NCBI RefSeq assembly: GCF_004346845.1
Contig: NZ_SMGI01000003.1
Coordinates: 208,216 to 272,215 of the forward strand
Source: Winogradskyella wandonensis
GTDB lineage: Bacteria; Bacteroidota; Bacteroidia; Flavobacteriales; Flavobacteriaceae
Direction: 5' to 3'
Length of the DNA stretch: 64,000 nucleotides
Of the stretch, positions 57,610 through 64,000 are shown in pieces. Below the pieces are notes generated by a model. The model was given only the letters and a program-made list of their open reading frames with translations. It made no database searches and was not told where the DNA came from. Position 1 is the first letter of the stretch. The number at the start of each line of letters is the position of its first letter. The position numbers and the translations under genes were made by a program.

Positions 57610-57651
57610 CTGCCAACTGCTAACTGCTAACTGCTAACTGCTAACTGCTAA
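57610..57651 (+). repeat. Six tandem heptamers before the regulator start
   Basis: One CTGCCAA and five CTGCTAA units, perfectly in register, cover 42 bp and end five bases before the ATG at 57657. They replace the usual A-rich leader of the regulator. Copy-number change would alter the spacing between the upstream gene and the regulator start. Confidence 0.95.
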
Positions 57652-57656
57652 CTAAA

Positions 57657-57950
57657 ATGAGCATAATCACTAACATAAACAAACTATTTGACCATCGCAT
57701 TCGACTGGGTATAATGTCAGTGCTTATGGTGAATGAGTATGCCGATTTTAATACACTTAAAGACTTGCTTGGCGCCACAGACGGTAACCTTGCAAGTCAT
57801 ACGAAAGCCCTCGAGAAAGCGGAATATATTTTAATAGAAAAACAATTTATTGGCAAAAAGCCAAATACGCGCTATTCTGCTACAAAACTAGGAAAAGCCG
57901 AATTTAAAAAACATATTAATGCACTGGAAAAACTAATAAAAAAGACTTAG
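57657..57950 (+). CDS. Winged-helix transcriptional regulator (HTH_34-like)
   Basis: A 97-aa single-domain DNA-binding protein of the ArsR/PadR-like winged-helix type. The helices LFDHRIRLGIMSVLMVNEYA and FNTLKDLLGATDGNLASHTK (recognition helix) are followed by a wing IEKQFIGKKPNTRYSATKLG and a dimerisation helix. No metal-binding cysteines are present. Short relatives next to CreD are common in Bacteroidota. Two copies of the TACTTTG-N5-CAAAGTA palindrome flank the gene's operon, so it probably represses its own group and creD. Confidence 0.9.
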   Translation: MSIITNINKLFDHRIRLGIMSVLMVNEYADFNTLKDLLGATDGNLASHTKALEKAEYILIEKQFIGKKPNTRYSATKLGKAEFKKHINALEKLIKKT

Positions 57951-57980
57951 TAAAAACCGAAACCTATTTTTTTACGTATT

Positions 57981-57999
57981 TACTTTGAAATACAAAGTA
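57981..57999. promoter_or_regulatory. Operator palindrome, copy 2, upstream of creD
   Basis: TACTTTG-AAATA-CAAAGTA has perfect 7-bp arms, 26 bases before the creD start, followed by CTTTTAAT as in copy 1. It is in the gap between the regulator and creD. Confidence 0.75.
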
Positions 58000-58025
58000 C
58001 TTTTAATATTTAAATTTTTAATCAT

Positions 58026-59417
58026 ATGGAACAATCGAACACACCTCCGCAAGAACCAACAACACAAAACAAATTCACTAATTGGTTAAAAACGTCAATC
58101 ACCGCTCGTATGCTTATGGTTGGATTTTTAGTCATTATACTTCTGATACCTCTTTCATACATCAACAGCTTAATTAGAGAACGTTCCTACAGACAGTCTG
58201 ATGTCGTAAGAGAAATAAACGGAAAATGGGGAAACAACGTTTTAGTTTATGGCCCTATGCTCAAAATCCCCTATAAAACTTATACAGAGACCAAAACTTA
58301 TAACGAAACCACAAAGACTTATCTCACAGAAACTAAAACTTTTATTAAACACGCGTATATATTTCCCGAAAAACTTGACGCAGACGTTAATGTAAACTCT
58401 AAAACATTAAATCGAGGAAACTTTGAATCTGCTGTATTTACAACAAAAATGGATTTTTCAGGTCATTTTATTCCTACAGATTTAAGTTCTAAAGACATAA
58501 AAGAAGAGGATATCCTGTGGGAAAAAGCTACAGTTATCATAAAAACATCAAATCTTAAAGGTATTAAGAGCGAAATGGTATTGAAGTTAAATGACGCTTC
58601 ATACAGCTTTCAAACTAATTTCAATTCAGATAACTCAAATAAACAATCAAATTTAGATGTTTTAGAATCTGGATTTATAAATGCAAAACAACTTAGTGAT
58701 ACTAATGACGATGCTTTTAGTATTAGTATGGCCTTTAACGGAAGTGAACAAATAGACATCATTCCCATAGGAAAAACAACAACTATGTCCATGAGCTCTA
58801 ATTGGGCTGACCCAAGTTTTGTTGGCAATTACTTGCCTAATGACGAGACAAAAAAAATCACAAAAGATGGTTTTAAAGCCGATTGGAAAGTGCTTCAAAT
58901 CAATCGCGCTTTTTCTCAGCAACACTTAAATTCTATTCCAAACCTTAATCGTTTTGCTTTCGGCACAAAGTTTATGGTTATGGTTGATGAATACCAAAAG
59001 AGTGAACGCTCTGCCAAATATGGTTTTCTTGTTATTGGGCTCACATTTCTAATTTTCTTTCTCATCCAAACCATGAGCAAGATTCATATTCATCCTTTTC
59101 AATATTTAATGATTGGATTGGCTTTAACCATGTTCTACACATTATTAGTTTCCATTTCCGAGCATAGTAATTTCTTAAAAGCCTACTTAGTTGCAGGAGT
59201 TTCTGTAGTTGCATTAATCACTTTTTACTCAAAATCAATTTTAAAAAGTTTTAAGTTTTCAAGTTTTATAGGCATTTCTTTAGTGGCCTTATATGCGTTT
59301 ATATACGTAATAATTCAACTTGAAAATTATGCCCTATTGGTAGGAAGCGTCGGCCTTTTCTTAATTCTAGCAACAGTAATGTTTGTATCAAGAAAAATAG
59401 ATTGGCACAACGATTAA
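58026..59417 (+). CDS. creD: Cell envelope integrity protein CreD
   Basis: A 463-aa inner-membrane protein. An N-terminal membrane helix (SITARMLMVGFLVIILLIPL) is followed by a periplasmic domain (about 55-325, with YGPMLKIPYKTYTETKTY) and five or six C-terminal membrane segments starting at AKYGFLVIGLTFLIFFLIQT. In proteobacteria creD is under CreBC control and tolerates envelope stress and colicins. Here it follows a winged-helix regulator instead. The hairpin after it suggests an end of transcription. Confidence 0.93.
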   Translation: MEQSNTPPQEPTTQNKFTNWLKTSITARMLMVGFLVIILLIPLSYINSLIRERSYRQSDVVREINGKWGNNVLVYGPMLKIPYKTYTETKTYNETTKTYLTETKTFIKHAYIFPEKLDADVNVNSKTLNRGNFESAVFTTKMDFSGHFIPTDLSSKDIKEEDILWEKATVIIKTSNLKGIKSEMVLKLNDASYSFQTNFNSDNSNKQSNLDVLESGFINAKQLSDTNDDAFSISMAFNGSEQIDIIPIGKTTTMSMSSNWADPSFVGNYLPNDETKKITKDGFKADWKVLQINRAFSQQHLNSIPNLNRFAFGTKFMVMVDEYQKSERSAKYGFLVIGLTFLIFFLIQTMSKIHIHPFQYLMIGLALTMFYTLLVSISEHSNFLKAYLVAGVSVVALITFYSKSILKSFKFSSFIGISLVALYAFIYVIIQLENYALLVGSVGLFLILATVMFVSRKIDWHND

Positions 59418-59430
59418 TTAGTTGGTGGTT

Positions 59431-59475
59431 AGCCTCGTTCCGCTTTTGAATTACCAAAATGAACGAGGTTTAATT
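59431..59475 (+). terminator. Terminator after creD
   Basis: AGCCTCGTTC (59431-59440) pairs with GAACGAGGTT (59461-59470); an inner stem TTTTG/CAAAA lies in the loop. TTAATTT follows. It ends 12 bases before the next start. Confidence 0.7.
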
Positions 59476-59486
59476 TAAAACGCGAT

Positions 59487-59798
59487 ATGAAAAACAACAT
59501 CAATATTACCGGAAGACTAATTGCTTTACTCAGTTTTGTTATAGGCACAATGCTTTTAGCCTTTTATCTATATTTTGGAGAATCTACTGTACAAATACAT
59601 GTCGCTATTTTATTTATAGTGATAGCCTTTATTCTCAACACTATACTATTTGCGGTAATTCTTGGCGCTACACTACTTAATAAGACTAACAGAATTGAAG
59701 GCCTAAAAACCTTAGTCATTATGCTGTGCAATATTCCTATATCAATTCTATATTTCTATATGGTCATTACATTTCCTGGACATAAACTACTATTATGA
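59487..59798 (+). CDS. Small three-segment membrane protein
   Basis: A 103-aa protein with three hydrophobic segments (about 9-27, 36-60 and 74-95). The sequence NKTNRIEGLKTLVIMLCNIP lies between segments 2 and 3. No family recognised. Overlaps the following gene by 4 bp (ATGA), so the two are coupled. Confidence 0.65.
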   Translation: MKNNINITGRLIALLSFVIGTMLLAFYLYFGESTVQIHVAILFIVIAFILNTILFAVILGATLLNKTNRIEGLKTLVIMLCNIPISILYFYMVITFPGHKLLL

Positions 59799-60814
59799 AG
59801 CTGAAATTAAACTTACATTATCTCACATTTGCAATTACTCTATTTATAATCGAGGCTTGCATTGCTATCTTTCTTAAATCTGGATTTATAAGGCACACGT
59901 TTGGGGACTATCTCGTTGTTATCTTATTATATTGCGGATTAAGAGGAATCAGTGATTTAGGTGTTTGGCGGAGTGCTATCTTAGTCCTTATTGTTTCTTT
60001 TATAATTGAGTTTCTTCAACTCACTTCAATCTTAGCGGTACTTAATTTAGATAATAACAGCCTCGCAAAGTTAGTCTTTGGTACAACTTTTCAGTTTACA
60101 GATTTGATAGCTTACGCTTTAGGCATCGTAACTGTTTTGATTTTTGAACCTAAGCTTCGAGAAAAGATAAATTTTCGCCGTTTCTTCAAGATAAAATATA
60201 TAATTAGTCTTGGAGTTTTATTTGGACTTCTATGTCTTTCTATTCCTAATTACATCGTTGCAAAAACAGCTGAAAATAAAACGTTTTACAATATTAAAGA
60301 TATTCCAAAAAATAAAGTCGGACTCGTTTTAGGCGCAAACAAATACACATCTAACGGAAATATTAGCTTATACTATTTATACAGAGTTGATGCAACAGCT
60401 AAACTATTTCAAGCCAATAAAATTGAATACGTTTTAGTGAGTGGCGATAACAGTAGAAAGAATTACAACGAACCTAGTATGTTTAAAGAAGACCTAGTTA
60501 AGAGAGGAATTCCTGAAAATAAAATTTTCTTAGACTATGCAGGTTTTAGAACCTTAGATTCTGTCGTAAGAGCAAAGGAGATTTTTGGTCAACATAGTAT
60601 TACCATAATCTCACAACGTTTCCATTGCCAACGTGCCATATTTCTGGCAAATGCACATGATATAAAAGCTGTCGGTTTTAATGCCAAACACTATAAGAGA
60701 GCTCAATTTTTCAACAAACCATCAAGAGAATACTTGGCAAGAGCAAAAGCCGTTTTAGATGTCCTCACAGACAAGAAACCCAAATATTTAGGAAACCCAA
60801 TTGCAATACGATAA
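59795..60814 (+). CDS. DUF2809-SanA/YdcF (DUF218) fusion protein
   Basis: A 339-aa membrane protein in two parts. Residues 1-120 (LFIIEACIAIFLKSGFIRHT, FGDYLVVILLYCGLR, LAKLVFGTTFQFTDLIAYAL) match DUF2809, a small four-segment membrane family. After a further membrane segment (133-152), residues about 170-339 match SanA/DUF218: VGLVLGANKYTSNGNISLYY, LVSGDNSRKNYNEPSMF, FLDYAGFRTLDSVVRA and IISQRFHCQRAIFLA. SanA in enterics affects envelope permeability and vancomycin resistance. The fusion joins two envelope functions. Confidence 0.85.
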   Translation: MKLKLNLHYLTFAITLFIIEACIAIFLKSGFIRHTFGDYLVVILLYCGLRGISDLGVWRSAILVLIVSFIIEFLQLTSILAVLNLDNNSLAKLVFGTTFQFTDLIAYALGIVTVLIFEPKLREKINFRRFFKIKYIISLGVLFGLLCLSIPNYIVAKTAENKTFYNIKDIPKNKVGLVLGANKYTSNGNISLYYLYRVDATAKLFQANKIEYVLVSGDNSRKNYNEPSMFKEDLVKRGIPENKIFLDYAGFRTLDSVVRAKEIFGQHSITIISQRFHCQRAIFLANAHDIKAVGFNAKHYKRAQFFNKPSREYLARAKAVLDVLTDKKPKYLGNPIAIR

Positions 60815-60817
60815 CTC

Positions 60818-61474
60818 ATGAAACAGCTATTATTCAGAAAATTCGAAACTATATCTCTAGTATGTCCAGCAATTATAATGAGTAGCTTTTTACTTATACT
60901 TCGTGTTAAACTAAACAAGTCATTTTTCTACTTATTCCTAGTTTGGAATATTGTTCTAGCCATAGTTCCTTATGCTATAACTATGTATTTAAGCTCGGTA
61001 AAACTAAGTAGATTAAAACTAATATTATGGTTTTGTGTTTGGGTAGTATTTCTTCCCAACGCACCATACATCATAACAGATTTACTGCATTTACGAGTAA
61101 GCAATTCGCATATGCTATGGTTAGATATTTTAGTGATATTATCCTTTGCTGGTACTGGCCTATTGCTTTTCTTTTTATCTCTAAATGACATGAGACTATT
61201 ACTAAACAGTCACTTTAAAAAGCTACAAACAAAGTACTTCATGACTGCAATTGTATTTCTTTGTGCCTTCGGAGTTTATTTAGGAAGATATCTACGCTAC
61301 AACTCTTGGGAAATACTAAGTAAACCACAACGTTTATTTTCGGATATCTTAGAAATGATTACAAATCCTTTTAATAACTCTGAAGTTTGGTTATTTACAT
61401 TTGGATTTGGAGCTTTTTTGTATGTCGGGTTGAAAATATTTAATAAACTATCAAAAAAAGACGTCTTAGCATAA
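60818..61474 (+). CDS. DUF1361 membrane protein
   Basis: A 218-aa protein with six membrane segments and the DUF1361 signatures VFLPNAPYIITDLLHLR and FGVYLGRYLRYNSWEI. The function is unknown. It begins 3 bp after the fusion gene, so it is in the same unit. Confidence 0.88.
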   Translation: MKQLLFRKFETISLVCPAIIMSSFLLILRVKLNKSFFYLFLVWNIVLAIVPYAITMYLSSVKLSRLKLILWFCVWVVFLPNAPYIITDLLHLRVSNSHMLWLDILVILSFAGTGLLLFFLSLNDMRLLLNSHFKKLQTKYFMTAIVFLCAFGVYLGRYLRYNSWEILSKPQRLFSDILEMITNPFNNSEVWLFTFGFGAFLYVGLKIFNKLSKKDVLA

Positions 61475-61525
61475 TATGTAAGAAAATATAACTCATGTGA
61501 TTTTATCATTTTCTAATAATTTATA

Positions 61526-61552
61526 TTTTTAAGCTCAATATTAGCTTAAAAA
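61526..61552 (+). promoter_or_regulatory. Hairpin abutting the M48 peptidase start
   Basis: TTTTTAAGCT (61526-61535) and AGCTTAAAAA (61543-61552) pair perfectly around a 7-base loop. The ATG follows two bases later. It could mask the translation start, or be the end of the upstream operon (a terminator with a T-rich left arm). The near-consensus box TATATTTT overlaps its left side. Confidence 0.55.
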
Positions 61553-61554
61553 GA

Positions 61555-63645
61555 ATGACAACAAATTATTATCCAGCGAGTCCAACAAATGTTCCTAAAA
61601 ACTTAACAGCCTTGACTACGTCTTACCAAACCAGAGCGTTTCTAGCTATTTTAGCTATCATACTTTTCTTCGTTTTATATGGCGCTCTAGTTGTTGCGCT
61701 AGGGTATCTTGTCTATTGGGCGTTTACCTACGATATTGGACGCATAAATAAGTTAACTATCCTAGGAAAAGTTGGTGCTGTTGCAGGTACTGCAATGCTT
61801 TTCTTCTTCACTCTAAAATTTATCTTTAAACTTAAAAATCATAAGCCAGAGAATAGAATAAAACTAAAAAAAGAGGACTATCCCGAACTCTGGGATTTCA
61901 TTTTAAAAATTTGTGACGAAACTGGCGCACCAAAACCAAAAAACATCTATGCAGACCCTGATGTTAATGCCTATGTAGCTTACAGCAATATGTGGCTAAG
62001 TTTATTTCTTCCAGTAAAAAAAGAATTAACTATTGGTTTAGGTTTAGTGAGCTGTATTAATATGTCAGAATTCAAAGCAGTTATGAGTCATGAATTTGGT
62101 CATTTTTCGCAACGAAGTATGAAAATTGGAAGCTATATTATTTCAGCCAATACAATTATCCATGATATGATTTTCGCAAGAGATAAATGGGATGATATAT
62201 TAGACCAATGGCGTGCGTCTGATTTAAGGCTATCTTTTGCTGCTTGGGTAATAACACCAATTATATGGGTTATTCGTCAAGTACTTGCTCTATTCTATCA
62301 GTTTTTAAATATTATGTATTCCTCATTATCACGAGAAATGGAGTTTAATGCAGATAAAGTAGCCATCAGTACATCTGGAAGTGACGCTATTATATCTGGA
62401 CTTTGGAAACTAGATAGCGGTTTTACCAAATGGAATAGCACAATACAACATGCTTACCTGGCAGCTCCAAAAAAGATATTTACTAAAAATCTCTACACAC
62501 ACAACAATTTATCGATTTCAAAAGATAAAGATGAACAATTTGAAGCCCTATCGTCTCTGCCAAAAGACGAACGTGGCGGTAAAAAATTCTTTACCAGCTC
62601 GGAACATTCTAAGGTAAATATGTATGCCAGTCACCCACCAAATGATATGCGCCAAGACAATGCTAAAGTGCCTTACATAGATTGCCCGAATGACGAAACA
62701 TCGCCTTGGGTTTTATTTTCTAATGCTGAAAAGCTTCAGGAAGAAATGACGCAATTAATCTATAATCAATATTTGAATAAAACGCCTGAGAATTTTAGTG
62801 CCGTTGAAGATTTTGAAAATTTTATCACTACAGAAAATAAAGACAAAAAGCTACTAGAAGAGTATCAAAATACGTTTGAAAATCGCTACCTCAACATACC
62901 CGATTTAGATAAAATTGATAGCACTTCCAAAGAGATAAATGTTGATTCATCAAAACTAAAGACCTTAAAAGAGGAACTAACAAAACTTATGCAACCTGTA
63001 AAAGACATAGAGTTATTGATGGAAAAAGCCAATCAGATTGCTAGTGGTACAACTAAGGAAAAAACATTTGCCTTCAAAGAGAAAAGCTATACTAAAAAAA
63101 CATTACAAGAAGGTTATATGAACTTACTCTCCGAGCGCGAAAAAATACTAAATGAAAATTTTAAGGCGTGGGACACTGAGTTTTGCAACTATCATTATGC
63201 GTTAGCCAAACAGAAAAATAAGGCTTCAGAATTAAAGAAAATTTACAAACAGCACCAGTTATTATCAGATTTTTACAGAGCATCTGTAAACGTAAAAAAT
63301 ACAATTGTAAATGAACTCAATGCTTTACAATCAAGAGAAGTTACTGAAAACGACGTTAGACGTTTTGGCTATCGGGTTAACGACTTGGCCTTAAGTCTTA
63401 ATGCCGAGCTCGATAAATTTGATACTATGGAATTTGTTAGCCTTCCAAACATTGATACTATCCAAGAATTAAAAGAGGCTATTATCGAAGGTGGCGAATT
63501 CAAAAAACAAACAGGAAATATTTTTGAAAATGGTGGTTTTAATATACTGTATACAGCCGTTGAGAATGCTACAGTACATTGCCAAAGAATAGACCAAAAA
63601 AGCATTGGATTAATTCTTGACTTTCATAATCAATTACAGCGCTAA
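61555..63645 (+). CDS. M48 family metallopeptidase (membrane bound)
   Basis: A 696-aa zinc protease. Two N-terminal membrane segments (about 28-55 and 75-98) precede the catalytic domain with H179-E180-F181-G182-H183 and third ligand E263 (SREMEFNAD), followed by another hydrophobic stretch (about 228-248). Residues beyond 350 form a long charged, mostly helical extension absent from HtpX-like members. It is last in the CreD-associated plus-strand run and probably faces envelope substrates. Confidence 0.92.
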   Translation: MTTNYYPASPTNVPKNLTALTTSYQTRAFLAILAIILFFVLYGALVVALGYLVYWAFTYDIGRINKLTILGKVGAVAGTAMLFFFTLKFIFKLKNHKPENRIKLKKEDYPELWDFILKICDETGAPKPKNIYADPDVNAYVAYSNMWLSLFLPVKKELTIGLGLVSCINMSEFKAVMSHEFGHFSQRSMKIGSYIISANTIIHDMIFARDKWDDILDQWRASDLRLSFAAWVITPIIWVIRQVLALFYQFLNIMYSSLSREMEFNADKVAISTSGSDAIISGLWKLDSGFTKWNSTIQHAYLAAPKKIFTKNLYTHNNLSISKDKDEQFEALSSLPKDERGGKKFFTSSEHSKVNMYASHPPNDMRQDNAKVPYIDCPNDETSPWVLFSNAEKLQEEMTQLIYNQYLNKTPENFSAVEDFENFITTENKDKKLLEEYQNTFENRYLNIPDLDKIDSTSKEINVDSSKLKTLKEELTKLMQPVKDIELLMEKANQIASGTTKEKTFAFKEKSYTKKTLQEGYMNLLSEREKILNENFKAWDTEFCNYHYALAKQKNKASELKKIYKQHQLLSDFYRASVNVKNTIVNELNALQSREVTENDVRRFGYRVNDLALSLNAELDKFDTMEFVSLPNIDTIQELKEAIIEGGEFKKQTGNIFENGGFNILYTAVENATVHCQRIDQKSIGLILDFHNQLQR

Positions 63646-63651
63646 AAAACG

Positions 63652-64000
63652 CTACGCCTTACCATCTGCATAATCTTGAAGGTAACTGTAACGTTTAGTC
63701 AATTTACCGTCCGAAGTTGTCATTTTAGCGCGCTGTAAAATGCCATCTTTGTCGTCATTAAAAAAGGCAGGAATAACATGCTCTAAAAATGCATCTCCAA
63801 AACCTTCACTAGCGTCTTTTGGAAGTTCACATGGCAAATTATCTACTGCCATAACGGTGATTGCGCCATTGGCGTTAAAAGCAACTTCTGCTTCAGTTTG
63901 TGGGTTGTAACCATAAAAAGGGTCTGCAATTGTCGATGGGCGAATAGTACTTGCCACAGGACCATCAATATCGCAACTTACGTCAGCCACTAAATTGATT
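63652..64000 (-). CDS. C-terminal fragment of a saccharopine-dehydrogenase-like NAD(P) enzyme, 5' end beyond window
   Basis: A partial gene that enters from the right edge. The visible 115 or so residues (INLVADVSCDIDGPVASTIR, TIADPFYGYNP, FNANGAITVMAVDNLPCELP, TKRYSYLQDYADGKA) match the C-terminal part of the alanine-dehydrogenase/saccharopine-dehydrogenase family. A GTG at 63990 is an internal codon, because the frame runs on past the edge. The role, probably amino-acid metabolism, cannot be fixed from a fragment. Confidence 0.7.
   Translation of the reverse strand, partial: INLVADVSCDIDGPVASTIRPSTIADPFYGYNPQTEAEVAFNANGAITVMAVDNLPCELPKDASEGFGDAFLEHVIPAFFNDDKDGILQRAKMTTSDGKLTKRYSYLQDYADGKA

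Noticed and set aside
63652-63990. Complete 112-aa gene starting at GTG
   Set aside because: The frame continues to the right edge with family-like residues (INL before the V), so it is the end of a longer gene.

Overview
The window is a chromosomal segment from a member of the Bacteroidota, most likely the family Flavobacteriaceae. The grounds are the AT-rich composition, promoter-like TAnnTTTG boxes just upstream of several starts, an almost complete absence of Shine-Dalgarno sequences (rpsU being the clear exception), a huge TSP3-repeat surface protein of the type IX-secreted kind, and typical family markers (DUF3467 next to rpoC, DUF2851, NamZ/DUF1343, carboxypeptidase-regulatory-domain proteins). 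I cannot fix the genus.

Layout. 1-3717 (-): a very large secreted adhesin, 3' end outside the window, whose reading frame is broken once by an in-frame TAA. 4196-5785 (+): prfC. 6026-21557 (-): the translation/transcription block. In transcription order it runs rpsU; xerC-hpf; tRNA-Thr(TGT), tRNA-Tyr, tRNA-Gly, tRNA-Thr(GGT), tuf, tRNA-Trp, secE, nusG, rplK, rplA, rplJ, rplL, rpoB, rpoC; then DUF3467. 21641-31000 (-): mixed housekeeping genes: a secreted regulatory-domain protein, acyl-CoA dehydrogenase, helix-hairpin-helix protein, Na+/alanine symporter, K+ channel, PspC-domain protein, DUF2851 and a cystathionine beta-synthase-like enzyme. 31-45 kb: LolC/E-type permease, NamZ-type muramidase, sterol-desaturase operon, methyltransferase, amidohydrolase, an outer-membrane barrel plus a giant TPR protein, and FtsE. 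45.2-52.6 kb: a surface-polysaccharide cluster with three glycosyltransferases, a phosphoethanolamine-transferase-like enzyme and two tandem flippase paralogues. 53-56.7 kb: typA, kdsA and small genes. 56.7-63.6 kb (+): a membrane-protein module around a small winged-helix regulator and CreD, ending with an M48 metallopeptidase. The right edge holds the C-terminus of a probable saccharopine-dehydrogenase-like enzyme.

The most interesting unexplained signal is a 19-bp perfect-arm palindrome (TACTTTG-N5-CAAAGTA) found twice, immediately upstream of the first gene of the CreD module and of creD itself. The regulator gene lies between them and carries six copies of a 7-bp repeat ending five bases before its start codon. 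Together these suggest a self-contained, locally regulated envelope module. Other points of note are a strong Shine-Dalgarno sequence at rpsU, stable hairpins between rplL/rpoB and rpoB/rpoC, a tRNA remnant beside a REP-like element in the tRNA cluster, a set of short-period repeats at gene borders, dispersed palindromic repeats that create false upstream starts, and a structured ~175-bp intergenic element before kdsA.
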